Position numbers and translations under genes: made by a program. DNA of 64,000 nucleotides, taken from contig NC_054875.1 of assembly GCF_018320785.1 (NCBI RefSeq), forward strand, positions 34,947,657 through 35,011,656, written 5' to 3'. This DNA is from Cheilinus undulatus. Lineage: Eukaryota > Chordata > Actinopteri > Labriformes > Labridae. Shown piece after piece: positions 1-12,870 of the stretch. The stretch's first letter is position 1. The number at the start of each line of letters is the position of its first letter. Below the pieces are notes generated by a model that saw nothing but the letters and a program-made list of their open reading frames with translations, was not told the origin of the DNA and ran no database searches.

Positions 1-240
1 TTTATCCATTGTTACTAGCTGGACCTGCACACCAAATGCATCCTGAGCTAAGTGACTGATGCGTGACAAGTGATAGATTTAAGTGATATGTCACAATCAT
101 AAATGAGTTTTTATTGGCTCAAAGCTGACTTATGTGGGAGTCATTTAGTATGGTTGTTTTAAGGCGCTGTGGTCCCTCTATGTATTTATTTGCTTTTAAA
201 TGACATGGCATTGCTTTTATAATTCATTTTGAATTATGTT

Positions 241-305
241 GGGGACCCCCAAGCCGTGGCTCACAGACCTTCAAGGGTCCCCGGACCCCAGTTTGAGAAC
301 CATTG
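241..305 (-). mobile_element. hAT-like element end
   Basis: On the minus strand this reads ATGGTTCTCAAACTGGGGTC, the common terminal sequence of Charlie-like hAT elements in vertebrates. The other end was not located; DNA back to position 1 may belong to it. Confidence 0.5.
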
Positions 306-392
306 CATTAAAATACATATATTTTAAAACAATATCATTACAGTCCCTGCTGGTGTAATTGTCAGGTGGCCAAATACTTTTGTCAATATAGT
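305..392 (+). mobile_element. Tc1-like transposon 3' end fragment
   Basis: The stretch with ATTACAGTCCCTG and AAATACTTTTGTCAATATAG matches the right end of the Tc1 remnant at 41.9-42.03 kb. Only the tail is present. Confidence 0.6.
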
Positions 393-2170
393 ATATGTGG
401 CTTTGCTAAGGCTAAAGGCTTGTTTAATCAACGTAAAATGCAAATTACATGCAATGCAATGATTAGTCTGATTTGAAATGCCTCGATCTCTAACATACAA
501 TCCCATTCTCTTATATGGAAATTCCCCACAGTGCTTCTACAAAGCTCTGCCTTAACTATGCCTCTGTACTTCTACACTGATTCACACTCCAGCTGTGCAA
601 TATTCCTGCATATGGTGTGATTTTACAAAGTGTTACTGAATTATAGTAGCATAAAGGGCATGATATGCAAACAAACAATGCAATACACAATCTCCAAAGT
701 TTTACAGTGACCCTACTTAGCCTCTACTGGCTACTTAGCAGTAGATCAGCCTTGCCACTCCATTTTTCCCCTGGGTGTTTTAAAGAAGGCAGACCAGAGC
801 AGTAACAATCCAGCCTTGAATAGGTAATATATAAATGCATTATACTTCTGCAAACTGTAATAACAGCAAACAAGAGAAGTGGAGTTTTAAACACCAGTTT
901 ATACAACTAAAAATTTGGATAAATGACACAAAAAAAAGAGTGTTTTTAAATGGTTCTAAATTCACTAAAGCCAACAGTCAAATATGAGAGTACAGTAGCT
1001 TATGCAGATTCGCCTTTGTACAGATTGTCTTCACTTGCAGAAACAACCGCTTGCACCCTTGATAACCTCCAAATATCAGGGCATCTGGGGAAGTGTGTGA
1101 ACTTTCTTGCATCTCTGTGAAGACAAACTTCTTTGGCTCTAGAAGAAAAGGGCTTCTTACAAGATTTAAAGGCGGCAGCTCCGAGGCGTGTGAGCGGTTG
1201 AAGTTATAACCTGCAGCAGTCCAGGCAGTGTGATGCACTATTCCATCAACTGTGTTTTCTGCAGTTCTAACTGAAAACATATTGCCAACTCCCTTAATTG
1301 AGCACTGAAGTGTCGTTTAGGTGGAGAGGTGGGAGACAGCAGCCCCAACCTGCGGGGTCCTCAGGGGCAGACAGCAGCATCTGCCCACAGTGGTGGCAGG
1401 CGACAGGGAGAGCATAACAAGTTTCTGCTGCTTTTTTAAACAGGTGCGTCCGTGTCAGCATGAGGAGAGAGAGAGAGAGAAAAGAGCCTGATAACACGCC
1501 TGACGACTCTGGTGACACTTCAACTCCAGCACAGCTCCTCTTTATCAGAGCGGTAGAAAAACACTGACCAGCTGAGAGTAAACAAAGAACGCAAAGCCAA
1601 TTTACTTTTTCAGACACTCCTGTCATTCCCTGCTGCGACCACACACAGCAATGACTGATGTGCTCTCCTCTGTGTGGCTCTTTTAACATCACTCACTAAG
1701 TGGTGCTGCCTGTTTTACCTAACATCTCTGTGTAACCGAATGACTGATGAGTTTAATTTCACTTCATTATAAAAAGAGAAGAGTTGCGTTATATTTCCTG
1801 AGTGAGCAGGAGGTCAACTGAGGGAAATCTTTAATCATTCTATGATGTGTTTAACATTCAGAAACGCTCCTCTAAATGAACTATGCCTCAAATATAAACT
1901 AAACATTTGTCCTGCAACCCTTTTTATCAGTCTAGTAATGTGTGAGGTCACAAAATAATGAGCAAAATCAGCTTGTTAGAATGCAGTCTAGCAGGCTTAG
2001 GTTAAAGTGGACTGCAATGTGGTGTGGACCTTGTGTTGTGAATGTGTTGTTAAAAAACACTTAATAAAAACTCAGTTTAAGATACTATTTGTTTTCAAAT
2101 CACCCCAGACACAGGATGAACCCAAGTCTCTCAAAGATGTGCTCATAGTGTAAGATATGATCTTCAAAGA
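393..2170. other. Non-coding stretch, presumed asic1 intron
   Basis: No coding signal with homology was recognised. A short GA run lies near 1466-1482. The open frames here are not convincing. Confidence 0.5.
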
Positions 2171-2328
2171 TTTATTTTTGGCCTTTTTTTTGATAGGACA
2201 GTGGATAGAGTTGGAAACAGGGGAGAGAGCGGGAAGAGGCATGCAGGAAATAGTGCCACGGGCCGGATTCGAACCTGGGTCACCTGCGTATATGGCATGC
2301 GCCTTAACCACTTGACTACTGATGCGCC
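2171..2328 (-). mobile_element. tRNA-derived SINE
   Basis: Read on the minus strand it starts with a tRNA-like head (GTGGTTAAGGCGCATGCC) and a box B at 2275-2265 (GGTTCGAATCC). A pyrimidine-rich body follows (TCTTCCCGCTCTCTCCCCTG), then a tail AAAAAAAGGCCAAAAATAAA. It is related to the copies at 37.0 and 53.5 kb. Confidence 0.8.
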
Positions 2329-3000
2329 AGTGTAATATACGATCTAATAGAAACGATATACCACGATATGAGACGATACAATATGATAGGAAATGATTAG
2401 GTATGGTAAGAAGCAATGCTATACCAAACAGACGATACGATACAATGATACATGAAGCAATACAATGAAATAATACAATACATACAATATGTCACAATAC
2501 AGTACTGAATGATAGTATGCAATAATATGTGATGGGATATGAAACTATTTGATTGATGTGAGACTTAACCATATGATACAGAATTATAAAATATGATATG
2601 AGACGATGTTACAGTGTGATGCAAATTTGCAATATGATGTGATAATAATAATGTAAAAATGCGATATGATGATCCAATCAATAAGGTATGTGATGCAACA
2701 CCATATACAATATGATATGATACAATCTGATACCATGCAATACAATAGTATATGATATGGTATGCTACAATACCACACCATACAATATCACACAGTAAGT
2801 CATGATATGATACTATGCATTATGATACAACACAGTAGGACATGATATTCAATGCAATACGATATCATATACAATACGAGACAATATGATACAATAGGAC
2901 ACCCTACAACACAATGCAATACAAAAGGACATGATATGCCATGCAAAATGATTCCATATATGATACAGTTCGATATACTATAGGACACAATGCAAATCAA
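2329..3000. repeat. Degenerate ATACA/ATATG-type microsatellite array
   Basis: About 670 bases of imperfect GATACAATATGATAC-like words with no stable period. The same family on the opposite strand fills 22.4-23.4 kb, and a short piece lies at 3.86-3.98 kb. Open frames on the minus strand are by-products. Confidence 0.85.
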
Positions 3001-3029
3001 AATACTGTACTGTAACCTGCAATTTCCAC

Positions 3030-3128
3030 ATAGGACGAATGCGCCGTGCACCGAAGTGCTGCGGATTCGGCAAGTGACCTTGCCCACTGGAAGTGAGTCT
3101 AAAGCACTGCGCCACGGCTCGCAGCCCT
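3030..3128 (-). mobile_element. Possible tRNA-like SINE head
   Basis: On the minus strand, GCGAGCCGTGGCGCAGTG resembles a tRNA box A region, followed about 45 bases on by a degraded box B (TTGCCGAATCCGC). It borders the microsatellite array. Confidence 0.35.
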
Positions 3129-3860
3129 GATAAGTAGGAAGAGATCATGGGAGAACTGCGAGTTCACACAGGAATAGTATGTCAACAGCAGTAAATTTTA
3201 CCTTTTGGGGTTAATTTATCATCCTTTCCGGTATAAGTCCATGATATTATTGCTTCCTCCATTGGGTGAGTACATTAGGAAGTTAAAAGGTTAATGTTTG
3301 CTTAAAGGATCTGTGGTTTTATGTAAAATTCATTGACTAAATGTCCTCAAAAGTTAACTTTTCCTCATCAATGGTGCTGTTTTAGCTCTGTGACCCACTG
3401 ACCTCTTGGTTAGCCTTTGCTCTCACTGCAGGATGAGACATGTTGATATAGTGATGATTTACGATAAGATGTCCGTGCATTGTGTTGTATTTTGAAAAAA
3501 AAACCTGGATATTCTACACGTGTGGCTTCCTCTTCTGGAGCTTTCTGATTGATGGGTTTTGACGCAGTTTGGCAACAGCCAGCACTGAAAACAGACCTGC
3601 AGCATATCTCAAACGAAGTGGAGCGAAGTGTCGGTCCAGGCACGTGCCGCTGCCGGTCTTGAGCGCCAGAAAAACTGTGAGAATACTCTGATAGACTATA
3701 GAGGGGTGATGTGCTGCGCAGTACGATTCGCCGACAGTTCAGAATTAAATAATACAAATAAAAGATTAAACTATTAAAATTATTTAAACTGAATTGTTTA
3801 ATTCATATCAAATTCTACTTATGTTTCAATAAATCAATAAATGCCTTTAAAGTCCATTCA
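3129..3860. other. Non-coding stretch
   Basis: It contains a 115-codon minus-strand open frame at 3757-3410 that I do not recognise. There are no splice or family signals to support it. Confidence 0.4.
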
Positions 3861-3975
3861 AAAGGTTGATGCAATACAACAGGACACAACACACTACGAT
3901 AATAAAGGACACAATATGATATGATACAATTCCATACAATACCATACGCAATACAATACATGACATAACAATACA
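3861..3975. repeat. Short ATACA-type array
   Basis: Imperfect CAATACAACAGGACAC and ACAATACCATACGC words, same family and orientation as 2329-3000. Confidence 0.7.
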
Positions 3976-6900
3976 ATATACTTACTGTCCCCTTGGGGGA
4001 AATTTATCTGGAATAAAACATGTACGGTTTGAGGAAAGTTATAGGTGTATATTATCATGGTTTCAGAAAGAAGATTACTGAGTTAGAATTTGTAGACTTA
4101 ATCTGATTTTCAATGTTAGCCTTAAACACACATGATGATTATCCTGCCACCAGGATGCTCTGAATAAAAAAAGGAGATGAGGAGCAGAGATGCTAAGTAT
4201 GGCCAACCTCTGCTGCTTACTTTTCGTTTTGAATTGAGGACCCTAATGATGAAATCTGCTCTCTTTTTACCAAACAGTACACCACGATAACAATCTATAA
4301 TGAGAGAGAAAAGCTGTTAAAAGCTGTTTTACAGCACTTATTACAAAGAAGAGGGGAAACACAGGAGGGAATGGAAAGTAGAGCTGTTGAGTCAGCTCAG
4401 GCAGAGTATGGGGGAATTTTGTAAAAGTTCAGCTAGTGAGAGAGATGGATGAGGAAATGCATGTCTGATATTTTCTAATGTTGGCAAGAAGATTCAACCA
4501 GCTTTATCACCGTCTCCAGCCATTTATCTCTCCCCCGCAATATGCCTGTAGACATCACTGAGAGACGGTCAGTCACCAGGGCTAGCCAGTGGATCAATCA
4601 CAGTTGTAACTTTACTGAGTAGGTGCATGTAGGCTATGTAGGCCTCGGCATTGGGTTCAGGGCTGTGGACACCAAGATGTAGGCAGAGGGATACATCAGA
4701 CAAGCCAAATGATGTTTAAACACTATGTATAAAAATAGCAATATAGGGCTGAATAATAGCTCATTGCTGGTTCATCACCACTTCGTCATTTGATTGAGTG
4801 TTAATCAAAAACCTCATTTAAATTGATAATCTTTTTTAAGAGACTTCAAAAGTGGTAGCATAAAGACAATGAATATGACAATAAATAAAATATAAATAAA
4901 AGAAAATGCTGCAAGCTAATATTATGCTTCACATGCAGGAGCAGGAAAAAGGCTAAGAGTCTACAACCAGGACAATTCATCACTCAGCTCTCAATGACAT
5001 GTAATTGAAATTTTTAATTGTGCTTCAACAAACGGCGACATTTCAACAGTTTTCTCCCAGGAGATCCTTTCTAATTGAGCCAGTTGAGTGAATTTCAGTC
5101 ATTATTCATATTTATGGAATTGTCTTCTTGGCCATTTTGTCCTTTTTGTTTCCCCTCTCCTCCTCTCTGTCAGCCTGTAAATGTCTCTCTATCTGTCTCC
5201 CAGCTCTGCTGTCAGTCTGCATTGTATTCTGCGCATTTACCACAAAATGTCATAATGATAATCTTTCAAGAAAGTGCAGCACGCAGAGCAGCCAAGGTCC
5301 AAACAAATCAACAACACGCACACAAACACATAAAATCCACACCATACATCAGCCGCTGAACTGTGGCTTCTGCCTGGCGGTTCTCGCAGACGTGTCGTTA
5401 TTTCCCGCCGACACATTAAAACGGAGAAACAACAGAAAAGAAGACGCCGCCTGAACTCAGGCCAAGACAGAGCCAGCGCTGGTTAACTGATTAGCTTGGT
5501 AATTGCACTGGAAATGCCAGTCTGAGGTTAATATAAAAGTGCAAAGGCACATTCAGGAAATACTAATCAGTCTCCCGGCTGTTCTCCCAGGAGGCTGCTG
5601 TTGCTGTTGTGAATGCCACCTCCGGCAAACAACATTTATCTGTGTGCATGAGGGTTTCTGAGTCTCTTAGAGCTGCATGTCTTCACTACTGTCTGGTCTT
5701 ACTAGGAAGAAATTAATAACGCCTCTCCTCTCAGTAGTTTTACCTCAGTCAGTAATAAATACCGTTAATAAAAGCAGACTGAATTTGTGTAAGATCCTCC
5801 TGCGTATTAGAATAAATGCCTCATTACAGCCGTGTCAAAGAGAGACTTCCCTTTTCCCTCTTGCTCCTATCTCCTTGATTCAAATGTACTCATTATAACC
5901 CTCATTTTTTGTTCCAAAGAACGTGCCTTCAGCTCATTTTCCTGTCTTCTCTCCTGCTTTCTTTCATCCGTTTGTCCTTGCCTCTTCAAAGGGAGTTTGC
6001 TTCTTCTTCACACCTACAGCGACTACAGTCTGCATCTTCACCTGTCGCTACGGCTGCTCCCATCTGTCTCTCCTGCGTCCATTTGTCAGACTTCGTCACA
6101 CAGAAACCCCTCCGCCTCTCTGTCCATCTGTCTGTGCACAGTTTACGCAAAAGACATAAAGCAGGTTCACTCTAAAGCAGCTGCCTCTTCTTATTTAGTG
6201 TGTTTGTGTCTGTGTCAGCTCTGTGTGCACTGCTGCGGGATTGTTTGATTGTTTACAGGTGTTGGTGCTTGTCTCATATCATTTCCTCTGTTTGCTCACA
6301 GTGCAGTCATATTAATGCTTCTGTGTCCCTGTGAATCGGCCTGTGCAACCCACAGAAATGCTCCTAATGCCCCCTTTAAATGTATTTTTTCATCATTTGT
6401 TACGTGTCTTCATTTGTTTCCACCCTGTTAAACAGTATCTCCTCTGTTCTGCATGTGCATGTTACTGTGCTTCATTAAAGTCCGATCACATTCATGCTGA
6501 GTGAAATATTCAAATCCAGTATGTCATGTTTTCATGGCTGCAACGTTAACAACAAATGAAAACATCTTGTGATTTTATTTGCTCTGACATGGTAACCGTG
6601 GAAACATTCAATCTTAGCCTTGAATTTAACATAACCTTCAAGGGGTTTAAACACTGTCTCCTGATAATTCAACCAGCCTTATACAACATGAAAAGCCACG
6701 CTGCATCACCTATAGAGACCGGAGAAGTACCCAGATCTGTGATAGTGAATAGATAGTGAATAAACATTAAATCACAAGAGTTATTGTCAGCAAAATGTCC
6801 TTAACTCCTCTTATTTTGCTGTATTTGGAATGCTTCCGGGAGTCAGGGGTGTTGCCAGGATTTCCAGGCTCCATAAAAAGAGATCACATTGGGCTCCTCC

Positions 6901-7279
6901 ATCGCAAATCTGAGCCAACTCTGCAATATTCCTGTAATCACAAAATTATTACACAAATGACCCAATAAAAGCTTTAGAATAAGGTTGAAAAATTATCCAG
7001 CAATGCTGCCCGATATCCCGGATTATAAGTGAATAAAGTGTCTTTTGTTTGAATACAAGCTGTTGTTTAAAGTACTGAAACTAAGAGGAATGACATGCGT
7101 GGGGAATGCATTAGAAACAGCAAATAAAATTCTGTACACAGTCTAAATTGCACATTTGTGGTAGATGTTGCTTACTTTTCAGTGCTATAAAACCTCTCAA
7201 GAGTAACCTTGCAAAGGAGATAGATTCGCCCATTTCCGTGATTCATACTGACAAATCCATCTTGCAAAGCTCCCATCTG
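3976..7279. other. Non-coding stretch with a pyrimidine-rich tract
   Basis: From about 5900 to 6440 the plus strand is strongly C+T rich, which opens several overlapping frames without homology. 5460-5620 looks compositionally distinct and might be a conserved non-coding element, but this cannot be judged here. Confidence 0.45.
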
Positions 7280-7420
7280 TTTGGGCCTGGTTAGAAAGTG
7301 ACGGGACCAATCAGTGTTGAGAGGCAGAACTTCCGGGTGCTGCAGAGTCGTGACGAATGAAAGCAGCGAGAAGAGGTCGGTGCCATAATGGCAGAAGACA
7401 GCGTGGATGCTGTTAAAAGC
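7280..7420 (+). promoter_or_regulatory. Promoter-like segment with a possible first exon (MAEDSVDAVKS)
   Basis: CCAATCA (7307-7313) and an ETS-type ACTTCCGGG (7329-7337) come before an ATG in good context at 7388. Eleven codons then run into AGC|GTAAGT at 7420/7421. This is the layout of a housekeeping-gene start. I found no following exon and do not recognise the peptide, so it may be a real gene that continues downstream, an alternative first exon or a dead copy. Confidence 0.35.
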
Positions 7421-7722
7421 GTAAGTTTTATCAGAACTTGACAACCTTTCTTTGATAAAAGATGAACAAAGAACTACATTGAGTTGTTTTCTTTTCAAAA
7501 ACAACAAAAGTCGTGTACTGGCATGTCTACAGTCGCCATGGTTCGTGTTATGCAGTTCTCTATGGAGTTTCCTCCTCGGCAGGGGCGCACCTTAGTTTAG
7601 GGCTACGACGTCTCGTGTTTTGTTGCTCTGATTGGCCCGTAAGATGTGACAGACAGAATCAAGTCACCCTCCGAGCTTTCAAAGCCTCTGCCCTTTCCCA
7701 AACGTTGTCTATGAGTGGTTTA

Positions 7723-7753
7723 CCAGATGGATGTGTGAAACACATCCATCTGG
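7723..7753. repeat. Perfect 14-bp hairpin
   Basis: CCAGATGGATGTGT, a 3-base loop, then its exact reverse complement. It lies 300 bases after the candidate first exon at 7388. Confidence 0.8.
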
Positions 7754-9245
7754 CATGTCAGGTTATTGCAAGAGTATATCCATTTGCAATTTAGACAGTG
7801 TGCAGGAGTTTGACTACAACTTTTAGTATCTGTAAACAGGAAATTAACCAAAATTAGATGCCAAGGAATTATTTTTTTTTGGTTGCTGCTGTACTGAAAC
7901 AAACACAGTACCAGTGTTAGGTGTAATGCGGTTCAAAGTAACAAACTGCTCCCGTGCAAAAACAGGTCAAAATTGGAAACTGCAGGTGACAGCTTAAATG
8001 TCACTTTTGTCCTTATAGTGTAGCTGCATTAATTGGCAGAGAAATCTATTTAAAGTGCCATATATTTTTTGACTAATATATTGATTCTTGGCATCAGCAG
8101 TAGGATGATTGTATCACACAAGTGAGGATGGCGATGCATTGCCTTTGTCCCACCCCTACTCAGAAAGTTCTTGATATAAGGCTTTGTATCTTAAGCTGAC
8201 GGGCGTCTCTGTAACATCAAACAAAAGCTTTTGTGTTTCCCAGCGAGAAACAAAAACCCACAATTAGACTGTTTGAGGTCAGGCGAGTACAGAGGAGCTC
8301 CACTCTCTTCAACTGCAGCATCGTTCCTCCTCAGTGTCCTCCTCCTAAACTCCATCCAGCAGTCTGAGTCGCTGCCTGCCCGCCTCTAGCCCACACAGAA
8401 CCCGGCCCTCAAGTCACCTGCACTAATCCTCAGGATAAATAAACCATGTGCAGAGCAGTGCAGCCGGTCCAGGCTATTTTCAGCCCCACTGTGCTTTTTT
8501 CCCCCCTACTTCTCCCACGTCCGAAATGTCTTCATAAAAAGCGTTTCCCCCTCTCAGCCCCGGCAAATAGAGCGTGCTTGAGCAGCATTACTGATCTGTC
8601 TAGAAACCAGCTGGAGTCATGGAGACTGGGTGTGGCTGTCCGCTCTTTAAGGACAGGGGAGATGATATCTTGGGGCTTAAAAATGAGCAGATTTGTTTGG
8701 TGTTTTGTTGAAGGGGCCATTAAAGCACAGAGAAGAATGATTAGGCTTTTAGTATGCAAAAACAACTGATGATGTTTTGAAGCTCAGGCTATCAATCAGA
8801 CTGGTTCTCTCCCTGTGAAGGGGAGTTTTAGCAGTTTGTTCCCTGTGGTCCCAAAAAGTTCTTTCTACCTGGATTTAATAATGCTGTAAACTCGTCCTAA
8901 AACCCCTTAAAGGGTCAGTTTCTTAGGTCTCTAGAGGCTGGACTCTTTAATGGCGTGAGACGAAGGAGTGGTTTTTTGCACAAAGGGGAAACAAAGTCAG
9001 CCATTTAGAGAAAGAAATAGAAAAACAGAGTAGCTGTGTTTCCGTTTAGTGTATCTAAGCAAGACACAAGAAAATAAACCAAATGTTTGAAAAAGTACAA
9101 GTTTTGCTATTTTTATGCTAATCTAATGGTGTGTGAGTACAAAAAGAGCAACAAAATACCACTGACACAGTATCAGACACAAATACTGACTCAGTGAGAC
9201 AAAATAATAGTGGATGCCACTGGTTTAGAAACCGGTGGGATCTTT
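7754..9245. other. Non-coding stretch
   Basis: No recognisable gene. 8805-8900 (CTCCCTGTGAAGGGGAGTTT) resembles LINE-type 3' tails common in fish. Confidence 0.4.
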
Positions 9246-9535
9246 TGTACATCCTGGAGTGCTGCCTGTCAAAAGGTAAGACAACCACCTCCTTGAGGCC
9301 CCAGACCAGTAGGGGGCTCCTAAGAGCCAACAAACTTGAACTAAAGCAGTAGCTCAAAATGTGCATAGTTTGCAATGACAGTAGGAAACCTCCCTTAGTG
9401 GGCCCCATCTAACTGCACTCACTCTTGTTCCACTGCTAGGCGTTGTATGCACTGTTCCTGTGCAAACAAAAGATCATCAATAAAAAGTCACAAAAAGATC
9501 AGCAGAGGAGTTATCTGTCTTGGATTTAAAAAATA
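9246..9535 (+). repeat. Dispersed repeat, copy A of three
   Basis: About 290 bases, with GTGCTGCCTGTCAAAAGGTA at the left and TTATCTGTCTTGGA at the right. It is repeated at 9800-10085 in the same orientation (offset 554) and in part, inverted, at 37200-37385. Confidence 0.85.
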
Positions 9536-9799
9536 AAGAGGAAGAAAGACAAAGAGGAAAAAACATGGTACACAAGATCAGGCTATTCAGTGAAAAAATA
9601 TGTTCTATAGGTTTTCTCATTTCCCCCATTCTTCTTCTTTTTCCTATCCAACCACTTGCTAACCATCGTTACTACTTTAGCCCCTTTCACAAATACACAG
9701 AACTCCTGAAGATTTCCCAGCCTTTTCAGGGTTGGCTGCATGTCTGAACAAAAATGTCAAGAATTTTTCACTCAGACTTAATCCAGTCTTCTTTGTGGC

Positions 9800-10085
9800 T
9801 GTACATCCAGAGGTGCTGCCTGTCAAGAGGTAAGACGGGCACCTCCTTGAGGCCCCAGAGCAGTAGGGGGCTCTGATGGGCTAACAAACTTTGAACTACA
9901 GCAGTGGCTTAAAATATGCAAAGTTTGCAATGACAGTAGGAAACCTCCCAAAGGGGGCCCCATCTAACTGCACTCACTGTTGTTCCACTGCCAGACATGC
10001 CATGCACTATTCCTGTGAAACCAAAATCACCACTGAAAGTCAGAAAGATTAGAAGAGGAATTATCTGTCTTGGAGTAAAAAAAAA
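9800..10085 (+). repeat. Dispersed repeat, copy B of three
   Basis: Direct copy of 9246-9535 with scattered substitutions and small indels. It ends in a run of about 18 A at 10077-10095, suggesting a retroposed unit. Confidence 0.85.
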
Positions 10086-10095
10086 AAAAAAAAAA

Positions 10096-11779
10096 GGGAT
10101 GAAAGAGGAAAAGGGGAAAAACACAATACTACAGGTCATACTCTGACCACTGGAACGAGCATTCCTGCTTGAAGCTTTGATGGATACACCTGATGACAGA
10201 CATCAAATCTGACCAATCCAATCTGCTTTTTTTTTTATAACATATTGGTAATGAAAACTGGCTGAAATGCCCCCTCGGGGGTTTTTCCAAGAGCCCCATC
10301 AGACAAAGGTAAAGGTAAGGTAAAAATGTATTGTAGCTGCTTCATACTTTCTTTCTCTGCATACATCCAGTAACACAGCACTAATACGAAGGCAAAAACA
10401 GTCATCAAAGCATCAGTCTCTGTTGCTTCATCTACTTGGAAATATTGTAGACTTATCTTACTCTACAGCATCCTTTTTAAGTCATGTCAAGCCCCTTTAG
10501 AACCACATCGCTCTTGCCCAACAAGTAAAACGTCTCGTTGTAGAATAAATGTGTGAAAGTGGAATTCTGGGGCAGGCTGTGTTAGAAATGTTCTAGTGTG
10601 TCTGTACCAAAAGGGCTTTTCATAGTCGACACCATCTTCTAGGAAAGGCGACGATGAGGTAAGCGGCAGATGGGCCACTCATCTTATGGACCTTAGCACA
10701 TAAATATAGGGGGAGAAGAGTTTAAAATAAATTGACCAGCTGGCTACGGTCCATTTAATGTTAGAAAAGTCCATTTGATTAGAGGTGACAGATTCCTCAC
10801 ACGGTGGGCTAGGGTGGTATTGACTGTGGTCTCCAGCCATCTGTTCACAGATCAAGCATGAAATATTCAAATGAAATCACAAGGGAGGGAGAGGATGAAT
10901 GAAATAAGAACTGAAATAAAAAATCAAATGAAAAAATGAAGAGCTGAGAAGAAACAAGAGGGAAAATAATAATAATGCTTTAGGATATCAAATTTATTCA
11001 TCCAAAATAATCTCATTACCATTGATAGTGAAACACACAAAATTAGCCAAGGCTGAATTCCTACCAAGTCCAGTCCTGGCGTAGATTTATCTTGAAATCC
11101 TGACACCAATCTCTTATTCCAGATCCCACGTAGGTGTTTTTGGTCTGCGTAAAATGTCAGGGAACACTTTCTTAAAGCTTTTCCTGCCAGCTTCTTTATG
11201 TGTTTGTATCACTTTCATGCCTGATTCCAACTGCATTAATACTGTACAGAAGAAACGAGCGTAATGCTACGTGTGATTAAAGACTAAACTAAAACAATCC
11301 AGAGGTCTAGTGGAGACAATGGTTAATGTTGCATTACAAGCCTGATTAACTTCAGTGAATTTGACTTCCAGGCTTTGATAAAAGTGTCTCAGATGTGTTT
11401 ATTTAAATTCACGCCTTTCCTGCTAAACACCTCGTCCTTTTCTTCAAATGATTTAAGCGCTCAGCTGAAGATTCAAAGCTTTGGATGCTACAAACTTCTA
11501 ATATATGCATAACAGTGTTGGATGGAAACATGCATTAATTTGCATTTTTATTTTGTGGTTGTTCTTGGAAAATCTTTGTAAATCCAAGCTGGTCTGCCCA
11601 CAGATTTGGCTGGACCCCTGAAATCCCAGTGAATGAGCCCTTCCCAGTTGTGATTTATTGATGATATCAGTGTATTTGTGTTTGATCAGTGGCATTGGTA
11701 ACATCCTGGCTAACAGTAACTTCATTTTGGAGCTGAAAAGTAAGTCAAGTTGTTATTGGGTTCTGATGTTAAAATTATT
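10096..11779. other. Non-coding stretch
   Basis: AT-rich sequence with no gene or repeat that I recognise. Confidence 0.45.
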
Positions 11780-12870
11780 TAATGGTGCCACTTAAAACCC
11801 CTTTTCACCACTGTTTTGCTCAAGTATGCAACATTTTTTCCCATTTTTAACCCATTTTCACTACTTTATCTGGCCAACTTGAAAGATTTTTTGTCATTTC
11901 TAGCCAATTGTTGATACCTGCTGCCCATTTTCTTCTATTTTAAACCCATTTTGCCACTTTTGAACATTATGACTTTTAACCCCTTTCATCACTGTTACTC
12001 TCATTCGCTCACTTTTAATCCATTTTCACTATTTCATCTGGACGTTTTTGCAGGACTTTTTGATAATTCTGCCACTTTTAACCCATTTTTGACATTTTTT
12101 GCCCAACTACGCAACCTTTAACCCCTTTTCACTACTTATCCTGCCATATTTGCAACACTTTTGCCATGTTTAACACATTTTTGCTGCCCTTCAACCCCTT
12201 TTCATTACAATTTTTGCAACATTTTGCCGCTTTTAACCCATTTTTGATACTTTTTGCTGAAATAGGCCATCTTTAACTCAATTTCGTTACATTATTCACC
12301 TAATTTTTGCAACATTTTTGCCCCTTTTAACCAATTTCTGCCATTTTTCAACCTCTTTTCACCAATGTTTTGCTAATTCATGCCACTTTGTTCCTCTTTC
12401 AACCCATTTTCACTCATTTATCCTGCCATCTTTGCAAGATTGGTGTCATTTTTACCCATTTTAAATACGTTTTGCCTAATTATGACACTTTCAAACACAT
12501 TTCACTACATATCTTGCCATGTTTGCATCATTTTTGCCCCTTCAACCCATTTCTCTTTTAACCTATGTTCACTTCTTCATCTGGCCATTTATGCAAGATT
12601 TTTGCCACTCTTAAGCGATTGTTGATACTTATCACCAGTTTTGCCTGCATAATTCAACTCCTTTTCACTATGTTATTCAGTCATTTTTGCTAAATGTTAT
12701 CCATTTTTTGTAACATTTTTGCCCATTTTTACCCAATTTTTGTTACTTTTCAACCTCTTTTCACCATTTTTCTAGCCATTTATGCCACTTTTACCCAATT
12801 TTGCCACTGTTTGCCCAGTGAGGCCACTTTCTAACCCTCTTTTCACTTTATCCAGCCATTTTTGCTATAT
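11780..12870. repeat. Degenerate TTTTTGCCACTTTTAACCC array
   Basis: About 1.1 kb of imperfect short units built from the words ATTTTTGCCACTTTTAACCC and TTTTCACTAC, with very little G. The same family, on the same strand, recurs at 56345-56725 and 60440-60690 inside gls2 introns. Confidence 0.85.

Noticed and set aside
2265..2328. A tRNA gene
   Set aside because: Box A and B are present, but the cloverleaf is degraded and it continues into a SINE body and tail.
5832..6431. Several overlapping plus-strand open frames rich in Cys, Ser and Leu
   Set aside because: They come from a C+T-rich tract open in several frames at once; no homology or splice pattern.
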